Positions 1 through 8,586 of a stretch of 20,548 nt of DNA are shown here, piece after piece. The stretch is from Synergistaceae bacterium UBA1037 (GTDB lineage: Bacteria > Synergistota > Synergistia > Synergistales > Synergistaceae). Within the stretch, counting starts at the first letter, position 1. Every line of letters begins with the position of its first letter. The position numbers and the translations under genes were made by a program. The notes under the pieces were generated by a model. That model was not told the DNA's origin, searched no databases, and saw only the letters and a list, made by a program, of their open reading frames with translations. The stretch is taken from NCBI GenBank assembly GCA_002316795.1, contig DCEE01000020.1, positions 114,769-135,316 of the forward strand, read 5' to 3'.

Positions 1-894
1 GGATCGGCATACATAAACGACATCAACATCGGTACCCAGGTTAACAAGGTAATGGTGCAGTCGGACTGGAACTTCAGAAACAGCATAGGCAACGTGGGAA
101 GCATACACGTGAACAGCACCGCGGGCGAACCGGTCCCACTCCAAAGCCTGGTGTCGGTCAAGAACACAGTTGCGCCCCGTTCCATATCAAGGTACAACCT
201 CTATCCGAGTGCAGCCGTGACAGTGGTGATGAAACAGGGATTTTCTACAGGCCAGGGAATAATCAAGCTCAGGGAACTGGCCAAAGACCTCCCGGCAGGC
301 TACGGATACGAATGGTCGGGAATGACTTATCAGGAACAGAAGGCCAAGGGGCAGATAGCCATCATCATCACGATCGCGATGATCTTTGCATATCTTTTCC
401 TTGTAGCGCAGTATGAGAGCTGGACTGTTCCCGTACCGGTAATACTTTCACTGCCTGTCGCGGTCCTGGGGGCGCTTGCCGGAGTCTATGTCATGGGACT
501 CTCTGTCTCCATATACGTACAGCTCGGCATACTGCTTCTCATAGGACTGGCGGGAAAGAATGCGATACTTATCGTTGAGTTCGCAAAGGAGCAGCGTGAG
601 GATAAGGGCCTTTCGATAATCGATGCCGCGGCTGAGGCAGCGCGTGAACGTTTGCGCGCGGTCCTTATGACAGCCTTCACCTGCGTCGTCGGGGTCCTTC
701 CCATGCTTTTTGCAAGCGGAGCAGGCGCGGGCAGCAGAAAGGCAGTAGGTACCACGATATGCTACGGGATGACTACAGCGACTGTGCTGGGAATATTCCT
801 TATACCCGCCCTTTATGTGATCTTTCAGACTCTGAGGGAAAACATAAAAGGCCGCATAAAGTCCGTATGGGGCAAGGAACAGGGGAGTCTATGA
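1..894 (+). CDS. RND (HAE1/AcrB-like) multidrug efflux permease, C-terminal part, 5' truncated by window
   Basis: The frame is open from base 1, so only the last 297 residues of a protein usually near 1,040 residues are visible; the true start lies upstream. The visible part begins in the second periplasmic porter/docking region, with GSAYIND near the edge and then a stretch resembling AcrB ('[17 protein letters not shown]'). About five hydrophobic segments follow. The motif [16 protein letters not shown] matches AcrB's [16 protein letters not shown] closely, as do the later [18 protein letters not shown] and [15 protein letters not shown] stretches. This is the inner-membrane, proton-driven pump of a tripartite efflux complex. 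The stop is followed at once by the outer-membrane channel gene, so a membrane-fusion protein probably lies upstream, outside the window. The substrate cannot be told from sequence. The family call is very secure. Confidence 0.96.
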   Translation, partial: GSAYINDINIGTQVNKVMVQSDWNFRNSIGNVGSIHVNSTAGEPVPLQSLVSVKNTVAPRSISRYNLYPSAAVTVVMKQGFSTGQGIIKLRELAKDLPAGYGYEWSGMTYQEQKAKGQIAIIITIAMIFAYLFLVAQYESWTVPVPVILSLPVAVLGALAGVYVMGLSVSIYVQLGILLLIGLAGKNAILIVEFAKEQREDKGLSIIDAAAEAARERLRAVLMTAFTCVVGVLPMLFASGAGAGSRKAVGTTICYGMTTATVLGIFLIPALYVIFQTLRENIKGRIKSVWGKEQGSL

Positions 895-896
895 CA

Positions 897-2363
897 ATGA
901 AAAAGATAACAATCGCGATAATAATGGCGATCCTTCTTATTTCAGGAACGGCTTCGGCACAGAACACCCGGGATACGGCCGACCAGGATCTTGCTCATGG
1001 CAAATGGATAGAGATGGCTCAAAGGTATCCGGTCCCCGCGGTCTCCCAGGACCAGATGGTCAGGCCTGACCCCAAAATGCTGTCTGAGTGGTGGGAGTCA
1101 TTCAACGATGAACTGCTGACGCAGCTGGTCGAGTGGGCGATGCAGAGCAACAGGGACCTGGCCTCGGCACGCGAAAAGGTAACTGAGGCAAGGGCCGCGC
1201 TTGGAATAAACAAAGCCGCGCTCCTTCCATGGCTCGACAATACTGATTACTGGTACAACACAAGGACTCCAGTGGAAACAGGCGGTGCGGGAAAAGGGAT
1301 CGGCATCTACCGCCTGGGTATCGACGCCTCATGGGAGATAGACATTTTCGGGGGTAAAAGGGAGAGCATAAAGGCCGGAGCTGCTTCCCTGGAAGCTCAG
1401 TATGCCTCGCTTCACTCAGCCTGGGTGTCGTTGTCTGCCGAGGTGGCGCTCAACTACCTTACTCTGTGTACTCTTCAGGAAAGGCTGCAGATAGCCGAGA
1501 GTAACCTTGTCCTCCAGGAAGAGACGCTGGAAATGCTTCAATCCAGGGTAGACGCAGGACTCAGTGACCATCTTGCACTCAACCAGTCGAAATATACTCT
1601 TGAGCAGACCAGGGCTGAAATACCACCTATAAAGAAGAGCATCGAGGAAACAAAAAACAACCTGGCCGTGCTTACCGGAAGAGTACCGGGAAGCCTTGGC
1701 GAAATGCTTGACAAGGCAAGGCCTATCCCTAAATCCGACCCGGTGATGATGATAGGGATACCGGTAAACAGCATCCGCCAGAGGCCAGACATATTTGCTG
1801 CGGAGCGTCAGCTTGCTGCCCAGATCGCGCGTAAAAAATCTGCGAAAGCGGATCTGTGGCCTAAGTTCTACCTTCTGGGATCCATCGGGACTGAGGCGCT
1901 CGACACAGGCAGCCTTTTTGAGGGTCCCAACAAGGCATATTCATTCGGCCCGAAGATAACGTGGCCGATATTCCACGGAGGGGCCATCCGTAACAATATC
2001 AAAGTTCAGACGGCAAGGCAGGAGCAGTACCTGGCGGCGTACGAGCAGACGGTCCTCAATGCGGTCGCGGAGGTAAGGAATGCCCTGACAGCCGAAATGG
2101 AGGAGAGAAAAAGGAACGAGGCCCTGAGGAAGGGAATAGATGCCGCGCAGACAGCGCTTGAGGTCGCAAACGATAAATACAGAAACGGTCTCACGGATTT
2201 CAACAATGTCATCAATGCCCAAAGGTCTCTTCTGATATTGTCGGAGGCCCGTGCCATCAGCGACGGGCAGATAACATCAAATACCGTCAGGCTGTTCAAA
2301 GCCCTTGGAGGGGGATGGGCACCTCTGAGCGAAGAGTACGAGTCGGCACAGGCAAAAAAATAG
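897..2363 (+). CDS. NodT/OprM-family outer-membrane efflux channel (TolC superfamily)
   Basis: Encodes 488 residues, the normal length for OprM/NodT channels. ATG at 897 is preferred because AGGGGAG (881-887) sits 9 nt upstream. An ATG at 891, overlapping the pump's stop as ATGA, adds only two residues and is 3 nt from that site. Residues 1-21 form a signal peptide ending GTASA-Q. Family hallmarks are WWESFND early in the mature protein, SWEIDIFGGKR, RQRPDI after the first repeat, WPIFHGG and the terminal ALGGGW. Two structural repeats of long amphipathic helices are evident. It should form the trimeric outer-membrane duct for the RND pump just upstream. Unlike OprM, there is no lipobox cysteine at the signal cleavage site, so it is probably not lipidated. 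Confidence 0.94.
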   Translation: MKKITIAIIMAILLISGTASAQNTRDTADQDLAHGKWIEMAQRYPVPAVSQDQMVRPDPKMLSEWWESFNDELLTQLVEWAMQSNRDLASAREKVTEARAALGINKAALLPWLDNTDYWYNTRTPVETGGAGKGIGIYRLGIDASWEIDIFGGKRESIKAGAASLEAQYASLHSAWVSLSAEVALNYLTLCTLQERLQIAESNLVLQEETLEMLQSRVDAGLSDHLALNQSKYTLEQTRAEIPPIKKSIEETKNNLAVLTGRVPGSLGEMLDKARPIPKSDPVMMIGIPVNSIRQRPDIFAAERQLAAQIARKKSAKADLWPKFYLLGSIGTEALDTGSLFEGPNKAYSFGPKITWPIFHGGAIRNNIKVQTARQEQYLAAYEQTVLNAVAEVRNALTAEMEERKRNEALRKGIDAAQTALEVANDKYRNGLTDFNNVINAQRSLLILSEARAISDGQITSNTVRLFKALGGGWAPLSEEYESAQAKK

Positions 2364-2388
2364 GGCCGTCATTTCAGGGATTTTTTCA

Positions 2389-2421
2389 GCGAGCTCCGTC
2401 AGTGTCAATGACGGGGCTCGC
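2389..2421 (+). terminator. Hairpin after the efflux operon, probable terminator
   Basis: GCGAGCTCCGTCA (2389-2401) pairs with TGACGGGGCTCGC (2409-2421) over 13 positions with one T-G wobble, leaving a 7-nt loop. It begins 25 nt after the channel gene's stop. The downstream tail is only moderately T-rich (TGTTATAATTGTT), so it is a weaker intrinsic terminator than those at 9381 and 13045. The tail also overlaps a promoter-like sequence. Confidence 0.55.
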
Positions 2422-2423
2422 GC

Positions 2424-2432
2424 TGTTATAAT
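2424..2432 (+). promoter_or_regulatory. Extended -10 promoter for the epimerase gene
   Basis: TGTTATAAT is a perfect extended -10 (TGn + TATAAT) starting 3 nt after the hairpin. No good -35 is present at 16-18 bp, as expected for extended -10 promoters. Transcription would start near 2439 and give a leader of about 37 nt to the ATG at 2476. Confidence 0.5.
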
Positions 2433-2475
2433 TGTTACGTTCCAGGATAAGTATCTTTTCAGAGGGGGCAATTAC

Positions 2476-3432
2476 ATGAAACCGGCGAGATCTGCTTTGA
2501 TAACGGGCGGAGCGGGATTTATCGGCTCCCACATGGCTGACGAACTGATCGCGGACGGATGGGAAGTCGCAGTGCTTGACAACCTGGAGACGGGAAAGCG
2601 AGAGAACCTGGAACATCTCCGGGGTGACCCCCGGCTGACCTTTGTGGAGGGGGACGTTTCTGACAAAGATATACTGAAAGGTCTTCTTGAGGGCAGAGAT
2701 GCCGTTTTCCATTTCGCGGCCATGGTCTCGGTCCCGCTGTCGGTCGAAATGCCCGAAAAGTGTCACCGCAACAACATAACGGCATTCAGTGACCTTATCA
2801 TTGCAATGAAGGATATGGATATTCCCCTGATCTATGCAAGCTCCGCAGCAGTTTACGGGAACAGGGACGAAGGGCTCAGGCACGAAGACGAGATCCCTCT
2901 CCCGATGTCGCCCTACGGAGCGAGCAAAGCGATAAACGAAATACAGGCGGCATGTGCAGCAAAGGTGTGGGGTTTGGATCCCGTCGGCTTCAGGTTTTTT
3001 AATGTTTACGGACCCAGACAGGACCCCTTTGGACCCTATGCATCCGTCATTCCCAGGTTCTGCCATGCGCTTTCGACCGGGAGAAGACCGGTGATTTTCG
3101 GTGACGGGAATCAGACCAGGGATTTCGTGTATGTGAGGGACCTGACCTCGATTTTGCTAAAGATGTGTGAAAAGGCACACATGAACAGGGGCAGAGTCTT
3201 CAATCTGGCCACAGGAACGAGCATGTCAGTTAATGAACTTCTGATACTTATATCAGGTATCATGGGGTCCTTCGTAACGGAAGAGAGGCTTCCGGAGAGG
3301 GCCGGCGACATAAAAATGAGCAGCGCCGACATAACCCTTCTGACAGAAGCGATCGGCAGGCCTGCTTTTACCGATATCGGTCCAGCGCTTTCAGTGACGG
3401 CGCAATGGTACAGGGATAACTACAGAAACTGA
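2476..3432 (+). CDS. NAD-dependent epimerase/dehydratase (extended SDR, UDP-glucose 4-epimerase-like)
   Basis: Encodes 318 residues, typical of GalE-like extended short-chain dehydrogenases. The ATG has a strong site, AGAGGGGG, 7 nt upstream. The N-terminal NAD-binding Rossmann motif is GGAGFIGS (residues 11-18), with VLDN and GD following the next strands. The active site shows ASSAAVYG (121-128) and YxxxK as Y147/K151. Further family signatures are FRFFNVYGPRQDP and GDGNQTRDFVYVRD, which line the nucleotide-sugar pocket. It should interconvert or dehydrate an NDP-sugar for surface polysaccharide or LPS, but the exact sugar is not decidable. It stands alone between the efflux operon and a convergent gene 4 bp away. 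It is close to UDP-glucose or UDP-N-acetylglucosamine 4-epimerases; a gene symbol would be a guess. Confidence 0.92.
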   Translation: MKPARSALITGGAGFIGSHMADELIADGWEVAVLDNLETGKRENLEHLRGDPRLTFVEGDVSDKDILKGLLEGRDAVFHFAAMVSVPLSVEMPEKCHRNNITAFSDLIIAMKDMDIPLIYASSAAVYGNRDEGLRHEDEIPLPMSPYGASKAINEIQAACAAKVWGLDPVGFRFFNVYGPRQDPFGPYASVIPRFCHALSTGRRPVIFGDGNQTRDFVYVRDLTSILLKMCEKAHMNRGRVFNLATGTSMSVNELLILISGIMGSFVTEERLPERAGDIKMSSADITLLTEAIGRPAFTDIGPALSVTAQWYRDNYRN

Positions 3433-3436
3433 AGCC

Positions 3437-4198
3437 TTATCCCAGCATCCTGAATACCAGTATCCCTATCCACTCCTTGATGCCCATGCAGGAGAGGCAG
3501 AAGTGGTGTGCGTCCGGGAAAAGATCGGGAAGGCCGCGGAATCCGGGGTAAGTTTCCAGTCCTCCGGAGAGAGGAAAGAGATCTTTCCCCTTCAAGACTG
3601 AATGTGCCCTCAGCATTGAACGGGGGATATGGAACGCGTTGGTGACGATGACTACATCCTGCAAGTCGCTGTCGGAAAGGATTTTTGCCGCATAGGCCAT
3701 GTTTTCTCCGGTAGTCCTTGAAGAAGTTTCAGTCACAGTCTTCCCCTTCCAGCCCATCTTTAAAGCACACTCTTCCATTATCTCCGCCTCGGTCCTCCGG
3801 TTGAAGCCATATACGTTCCCGCCGGAGAAGATAAGGACATCCTTATTAGGGTCTGCAGCGGTCACAGCAGTATATATCCTCTCCAGGGAGTAGACTCCGG
3901 GCATGCTCTCCCGCCCCTCCCTGTCGTAGTTTGAACCGCCCGCAAGCACAAGGAAGGCGGTCGGTCTTTCGGTAAGAGGAAGAGAATTTTCGTATTTCCT
4001 CTCCAGCCTTCCGGTTATTGCGTATGAGCCTACAGAGGTGCTCATGAACCAGATCAAAAGTGAAAACAGAAGCATTGATCCGGAGAGTTTTTTTTTGCTT
4101 TTTGTCCTGAGGAGCAGGCAGGAAAAGAGGGCCGTTATTATGACCAGCAGTCCCGGGGGCACTATTAGTGATCCAAGAAGCTTGTATGCATAGAACAT
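3437..4198 (-). CDS. ElyC/SanA/YdcF-family (DUF218) membrane protein
   Basis: Encodes 253 residues, close to E. coli ElyC. Two hydrophobic N-terminal segments (about 8-29 and 39-58) are separated by a basic RTKSKKK loop. They lead into a DUF218 domain beginning AFLVLAGGSNY. Family motifs are FSGGNVYG, TETSSRTTGEN (conserved E, S, T and N) and VTNAFHIPRSMLRA. The family acts at the cell envelope; ElyC in E. coli affects peptidoglycan and lipid-carrier metabolism at low temperature. The catalytic role is unsettled. The ATG is preceded on the minus strand by GGAGGGCGAG. The gene converges on the epimerase with a 4-bp gap, leaving no room for a terminator between them. The DUF218 call is secure; ElyC is only the nearest functional comparison. 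Confidence 0.88.
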   Translation of the reverse strand: MFYAYKLLGSLIVPPGLLVIITALFSCLLLRTKSKKKLSGSMLLFSLLIWFMSTSVGSYAITGRLERKYENSLPLTERPTAFLVLAGGSNYDREGRESMPGVYSLERIYTAVTAADPNKDVLIFSGGNVYGFNRRTEAEIMEECALKMGWKGKTVTETSSRTTGENMAYAAKILSDSDLQDVVIVTNAFHIPRSMLRAHSVLKGKDLFPLSGGLETYPGFRGLPDLFPDAHHFCLSCMGIKEWIGILVFRMLG

Positions 4199-4247
4199 TA
4201 TCTCGCCCTCCGCATTTCATCTGAGAGTATCAATACACCAAGGCTGC

Positions 4248-4276
4248 ATTAACAGGATGTCCTGCTATTTAAGCAA
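4248..4276 (-). promoter_or_regulatory. Candidate promoter of the DUF218 gene, with a palindrome in its spacer
   Basis: Read on the minus strand, TTGCTT (4271-4276) and GTTAAT (4248-4253) are separated by 17 bp, each matching 4 of 6 consensus bases. The interrupted palindrome CAGGA-TG-TCCTG (4253-4264) lies between them, where a repressor or activator could sit. Transcription would start near 4241. The match is modest. Confidence 0.3.
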
Positions 4277-4302
4277 GAGAACGCTGGACATGCAGCTGAT
4301 TT

Positions 4303-4318
4303 TAGTTAACAATAACTA
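4303..4318. repeat. Small inverted repeat upstream of the UPF0182 gene
   Basis: TAGTTA and TAACTA form 6-bp arms around ACAA, about 35 bp before the UPF0182 start codon. The arms are AT-rich and short, so this could be an operator half-site pair or chance. No convincing -35/-10 pair for the downstream gene was found in 4199-4352. Confidence 0.25.
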
Positions 4319-4352
4319 GATACGATTGTACATTAGCTGGGAGCTGGTGACC

Positions 4353-7223
4353 ATGGACCTCAAAAAAATTTTTGAAAGCATGTATGGCCATACTCGTCAG
4401 GAATGGACAGACGGCTCAGGGGACAATGAGAACGGATGGGATGATGCCAGGCCTAAGATACCGAACATCAGGATGCCAAAAATCTCTAGGCTATGGCTTG
4501 GCCTGGGCGGTCTGTTCCTCCTCTTCACAGTGATCCTGCCCGGACTGGCAATTTTTTTGACCGACCTCTATTGGTTTGAATCCTACGGATTTGAGGCAGT
4601 CTTCTGGAGGAGGTTCACGGCCAGGTGGGAACTCTTTTTTATTGCTCTTGTACCGGCATTTCTTATCTATTGGTACAACTGGCGTTCGGCATGGAAAAAC
4701 GGACTGAGGCTTATCAGCGACGGATCAGAGGAAGTTGTCGGGCTTCGCGCCTCTAAATGGGCCATAATAGCGGCTGCTGCACTTTTTGCTGTCGTCAATG
4801 CGCTGAACGCGATGGAGTCGTGGGGCACTTTCCTCAAATTTATCGATCCCACACCATTCGGCGAAACAGATCCGCTGTTTGGCAAGGATATTGGTTTTTA
4901 TGTTTTCACACTCCCATTCATAAATTATCTCCAGTCATGGCTTCAGGGAGTACTGACCGTTGCTCTGATCGGCACCTTCGCATCATATTTTATGACGAGG
5001 TCCCTTTCGCTTGACGGAGCAAAATTGACCGCCACTCTGAGGGCAAGGCTCCATATGTCCCTTCTCGGATCGCTCCTGTTGATCGTGTGGGGAGCCGGAT
5101 ACTGGCTTGCAAGGTATGAGATACTTTTTTCTCCGACAGGAGTGGTTTTTGGAGCGGGCTATACAGACGTAAAGATCCTCCTGCCGTCCTACAGTATCCT
5201 GGCAGCTGCCGCTGCAGCGGCGGCTGCTCTCCTGCTTATGAATTTTTACAGGCCAATGTGGAAGATGTCGGCTGTGCTGATCGGGATCCTGCTGCTGCTG
5301 GGTTGGGTCGCCAGATCGTTTGTACCTGGCCTTGTCCAGCAGTACAGGGTAAAGCCTAACGAATACGAACTTGAAAAACCATTCCTTGGTTACCATCTTG
5401 ACTATACCAGGAGGGCTTTCGGACTGAACAGCGTGAGGACGATCCCACTGACGCCGGAAAATGAGGTCACTCCTGAAGAACTGCAGGCCGACCAGGAGAC
5501 CGTGAGGAATATCAGGCTGTGGGATTACTCTCCGCTCCTGAGGACATACAAGCAGCTCCAGGCCATAAGGACGTATTATGACTTTGATGATGTCTACATA
5601 GACAGGTACAAGCTGAACGGAGGGAACAGGCAGGTAATGCTGTCCGTAAGGGAGCTTGACCTGTCCAAACTGCAGAACCAGACATGGGTGAACATGCACC
5701 TTGAATTTACCCACGGATACGGGGTAGTGATGAATCCCGTCAACGAAGTCTCTCCCGGAGGGCTCCCGCACTTTTTCATGAAGGACCTGCCTCCCAGATC
5801 GACCGTTGACATAAAACTTGACAGGCCGCAGATCTATTATGGATCCATGAAGGACTTTTATGTCCTGGTAAATACAGATGTCAAAGAGTTTGACTATCCG
5901 ATGGGCGACTCCAACGTAAGAAGTACCTACGAAGGAGATGGAGGCGTGGAGATCGGTTCTTTCTGGAGAAGGCTGCTTTTTACGCTTAGGTTCAGGGATA
6001 CCGAGATACTTTTCACAGGCGCGCTCAGGCCCGAGAGCAGGGTGCTTTACTACCGGAATGTCAGGGAGGCGCTGGGTGAAGTTGCTCCATTCCTCCTTTT
6101 TGACGGAGACACTTATCCAGTCATATTCAACGGCCGCATAATCTGGGTCCAGGACGCTTTTACATGGACCCACAGGTATCCTTATTCGAAGCCTGTAATG
6201 ACAGCTGACCCGACGCTGAGACATTTCAACGGGGTCAATTACATAAGGAACAGCGTCAAAGCGACAGTCGACGCCTATGACGGGAAAATGTCATTCTACA
6301 TAGTCGATGAAAAAGATCCAGTAGCGCGGACCTGGCAGAAAATATTCCCTCATATTTTCAAACCTGCTGGCGCGATGTCCGAAGAGCTTTGGAAGCACAT
6401 GAGGTATCCGGAAGACTTTTTCGAGGTCCAGACGGATGTTTACAGAACATACCACATGACTGATACCAACACATACTACAACAGGGAAGACGTGTGGGAG
6501 GTCACTCCAGTCGGACGCGAGAGAAGGATCCAGCCAAACTATGTAACGATGAAGCTTTGGGGCGAAAAGGACCCTGAATTTGCTGTCATTGTCCCGTACA
6601 TGCCCCTGGGAAGGGACAATCTGATAGGCTGGATGGCCGGAAGGTGCGACCCCGACAATTACGGAGAGCTTCTGGTATATGAGTTCCCCAAACAAAAACT
6701 GATCTACGGTCCGGCTCAGATAGAGGCCCTGATAAACCAGCACCCTGAGATATCTTCACAGCTTTCGCTATGGAGCCAGAGAGGGTCGGATGTTATTATC
6801 GGTGATCTGCTTGTAATACCCATAGGAAAATCACTGCTCTATGTACAGCCGCTCTATCTTAAAGCCGAGAACGGCGAACTTCCCGAACTTAAGAGGGTGA
6901 TCGTCTCAACAGGGGGAAGGGTGGAGTGGAGCGAGACTTTTGCGGGAGCACTGCAAAAACTGATGGGAAAGAACGTCTTTGAAAAGGGTGGTCCGGCCGT
7001 TTACGGCGGAGCTCCGGCACCTAAGCGCGAAGAAGCGGAAAAAGAGCTGCCCTCTGTAAAGAAAATCAGCGAAAATGATATCGCCTCCCTTGCAAAATTA
7101 GCGCAGGAATTATACGATTCGGCCCAGGAAGCGCAGCGGCAGGGCGACTGGGCGCTTTACGGGGAGAAGATAAAAGAACTTGGGAATGTGATCTCAGAAC
7201 TGGAAGAGAGGTCAAAAAAGTAA
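4353..7223 (+). CDS. UPF0182 family large membrane protein (COG1615)
   Basis: Encodes 956 residues from the ATG at 4353, which has GGGAG 9 nt upstream; an in-frame TTG at 4326 would add nine residues but has no good site. The soluble N-terminus is followed by about seven membrane segments, the first near residues 47-69 (LGLGGLFLLFTVILPGLAIF). The sixth is a striking poly-alanine helix. Next comes a domain of about 600 residues, presumably extracytoplasmic. Conserved family stretches include NEYELEKPFLGYHLDYTRRA, IRLWDYSPLL, TYYDFDDVYIDRY and the HGYG.V.NPVNEV region. The last 70 residues are charged and helical. UPF0182 has no established function. The gene leads a coupled operon: its TAA overlaps the next ATG by one base. 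Confidence 0.95.
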   Translation: MDLKKIFESMYGHTRQEWTDGSGDNENGWDDARPKIPNIRMPKISRLWLGLGGLFLLFTVILPGLAIFLTDLYWFESYGFEAVFWRRFTARWELFFIALVPAFLIYWYNWRSAWKNGLRLISDGSEEVVGLRASKWAIIAAAALFAVVNALNAMESWGTFLKFIDPTPFGETDPLFGKDIGFYVFTLPFINYLQSWLQGVLTVALIGTFASYFMTRSLSLDGAKLTATLRARLHMSLLGSLLLIVWGAGYWLARYEILFSPTGVVFGAGYTDVKILLPSYSILAAAAAAAAALLLMNFYRPMWKMSAVLIGILLLLGWVARSFVPGLVQQYRVKPNEYELEKPFLGYHLDYTRRAFGLNSVRTIPLTPENEVTPEELQADQETVRNIRLWDYSPLLRTYKQLQAIRTYYDFDDVYIDRYKLNGGNRQVMLSVRELDLSKLQNQTWVNMHLEFTHGYGVVMNPVNEVSPGGLPHFFMKDLPPRSTVDIKLDRPQIYYGSMKDFYVLVNTDVKEFDYPMGDSNVRSTYEGDGGVEIGSFWRRLLFTLRFRDTEILFTGALRPESRVLYYRNVREALGEVAPFLLFDGDTYPVIFNGRIIWVQDAFTWTHRYPYSKPVMTADPTLRHFNGVNYIRNSVKATVDAYDGKMSFYIVDEKDPVARTWQKIFPHIFKPAGAMSEELWKHMRYPEDFFEVQTDVYRTYHMTDTNTYYNREDVWEVTPVGRERRIQPNYVTMKLWGEKDPEFAVIVPYMPLGRDNLIGWMAGRCDPDNYGELLVYEFPKQKLIYGPAQIEALINQHPEISSQLSLWSQRGSDVIIGDLLVIPIGKSLLYVQPLYLKAENGELPELKRVIVSTGGRVEWSETFAGALQKLMGKNVFEKGGPAVYGGAPAPKREEAEKELPSVKKISENDIASLAKLAQELYDSAQEAQRQGDWALYGEKIKELGNVISELEERSKK

Positions 7224-7702
7224 TGTTCACAATACTTTTCGGAGCTTTGGCGGTCATCGTATTAGTCCTGATGTGCTTTGGGATCTATATTTTTGCTGCA
7301 TATGTCTTTTCCAGGCTCGGGGAGAAGTTCAGGATCGGCTCTTTCCTGCAGTTCCTGATCCCCTTTTATAACGTGATGCTCCTTTGCGACTGCGCAAGGA
7401 TCTCACGCTGGTTCACGGTGGCTATCATCGCACCGGGGATAGTTACGGCTGCCATGAACTTCGTAAGCTTCTACCTTTTTTCCGAGGTCTTCAGTTCAGG
7501 TGCCGCACTGGTAGCCTTTGCAGCCAATGTATATCTCTGGGGAAAAATAGCCGAGAGGCTTGGTAAAAATTTCTGGCTCTGGGGGATACTGACTCCTGTC
7601 CTTCTGGGACTTCCGGTCCTGATCCTGGCCTTTGACGGATCGATGCCGTCGAGGAACGGAGGATATTCAGGCAAAGGAGAGAAAAGATACATAGATGTCT
7701 AA
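7223..7702 (+). CDS. Small polytopic membrane protein, DUF5684-like
   Basis: Encodes 159 residues with four likely membrane segments (about 5-29, 63-87, 91-108 and 117-137) and a short polar tail. The pattern (aromatic first helix, K-x-R loop, IPFYN at 46-50, a small -RW- loop, then WGKIAERLGKNFWLWGILTPVLLGLP) resembles DUF5684-type proteins, which carry IPixN and 'iAkkFGK' motifs. The match is by eye only. The start ATG overlaps the UPF0182 stop as TAATG and has GAGAGG about 12 nt upstream inside that gene, implying translational coupling. The function is unknown; coupling suggests it works with UPF0182 in the inner membrane. The asparagine and proline in the first loop fit the family, but identification is moderate. 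Confidence 0.82.
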   Translation: MFTILFGALAVIVLVLMCFGIYIFAAYVFSRLGEKFRIGSFLQFLIPFYNVMLLCDCARISRWFTVAIIAPGIVTAAMNFVSFYLFSEVFSSGAALVAFAANVYLWGKIAERLGKNFWLWGILTPVLLGLPVLILAFDGSMPSRNGGYSGKGEKRYIDV

Positions 7703-8528
7703 GATCCATGCTGAACATCCTTATATTTTCGCAACAGAAGATACGCATAAAAAAGCCGGCAAAAGATGTTTAAAACATAAAATTGCATGGGATATCTTTT
7801 TCGCACTCCTCTTACTGCTCCTTACGGGGAGAGAGGCTTTGTGGGCTTCTGCGGCAGAGGAAACCATTTCCGAGGATATTGTGGCCAACATTGCATCCGC
7901 GGATGCAGAAACATCTCAGCCGCAGAGTGAAGAGTACTCTGCAAACTCTCTCATGCCTGAAATATTCGAAGTATCCCTGAACATGATCTATCCGCATGAA
8001 GGCGTCAAGAAGGATCAGCTGAGAAATTCCCTGAAGGAGCTCCTTGCGGCAGGAAGTGAAAAAGAGGCTGCAATAAAGATCGGTGCGGTAATGGGCAGTG
8101 AACGCAAAAAATCGACAGCCTACCTTGGCTTTTACTGCAGAGTGGCCCTACCCTATGTCAACGGAGGACTGGACGAGAGGGCACGTTTTCTTAGCTGGTT
8201 TTTGAACGGGTACGGAGGATCCGGAGTCGTTATCCTTTCTGAAGAAGGCATCGAAAAGATTATGGCGACCGGCAGAAAAAGGGGTGAATTCTGGCGTTTC
8301 GTTGAAGAGGGAAATGTACCTTCTGACAAGCTTGACAGGATCTACGGATCATCGGATGCATTTTATATCCCATTCACTGCCGGAGAGGTGTTTATATTGG
8401 ACATAATAGGTTCTGACAACGGAAAAGCCGCTTTGTGGAAGGTGCTGCCCGGAGGGATAAACAAAAAGACCTGGAGTGCCGGTACCTGGGAGAGAGAGAT
8501 AACGGTCAGAGGCGACAAGCTTTATTGA
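7695..8528 (+). CDS. Unrecognised exported or membrane-anchored protein
   Basis: Encodes 277 residues; I do not recognise the family. The ATG lies inside the previous gene (8-nt overlap), with AAGGAGA 14 nt upstream, rather far for a ribosome site. No other in-frame ATG, GTG or TTG precedes the hydrophobic segment, so this start is the simplest choice. The first 28 residues are basic and unusually long for a signal peptide. A hydrophobic run follows (about 33-50, ending LWASA-AEE), so it is either a signal peptide or an anchor. An acidic, Ser/Glu-rich linker (about 54-85) leads to a folded region rich in aromatic and charged residues, ending in W-x-AGTWEREITVRGDKLY, perhaps a beta-rich domain. 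It is coupled to the UPF0182 operon. Confidence 0.75.
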   Translation: MSKIHAEHPYIFATEDTHKKAGKRCLKHKIAWDIFFALLLLLLTGREALWASAAEETISEDIVANIASADAETSQPQSEEYSANSLMPEIFEVSLNMIYPHEGVKKDQLRNSLKELLAAGSEKEAAIKIGAVMGSERKKSTAYLGFYCRVALPYVNGGLDERARFLSWFLNGYGGSGVVILSEEGIEKIMATGRKRGEFWRFVEEGNVPSDKLDRIYGSSDAFYIPFTAGEVFILDIIGSDNGKAALWKVLPGGINKKTWSAGTWEREITVRGDKLY

Positions 8529-8553
8529 GACCGGTTGAATAGAGTAAAATATT

Positions 8554-8559
8554 TATAAT
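8554..8559 (+). promoter_or_regulatory. Possible -10 element between the two exported-protein genes
   Basis: A perfect TATAAT lies 27 nt before the ATG at 8587. The nearest -35-like sequence (TTGAAT, 8535-8540) is only 13 bp away and TTGAGA (8525-8530) is 23 bp away, so spacing is poor. It may be an internal promoter for the last gene of this cluster. Confidence 0.3.
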
Positions 8560-8586
8560 CATATTTTTTTGAGGGGTGTTGTGAAG

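Noticed and set aside
2386..3066. Minus-strand open frame of 226 codons across the epimerase start
   Set aside because: It overlaps an epimerase with clear motifs, has no ribosome site I trust, and its product resembles nothing; an antisense shadow.
5203..5240. GCTGC/GCGGC-rich stretch as a tandem repeat element
   Set aside because: It simply encodes the poly-alanine membrane helix of UPF0182, in frame and with mixed alanine codons.
4983..6224. Long minus-strand open frame (413 codons) opposite the UPF0182 gene
   Set aside because: It lies wholly inside a strongly supported plus-strand gene. Its translation is low-complexity in character (no domain, many His/Arg/Pro/Val) and fits a shadow frame of a codon-biased gene.
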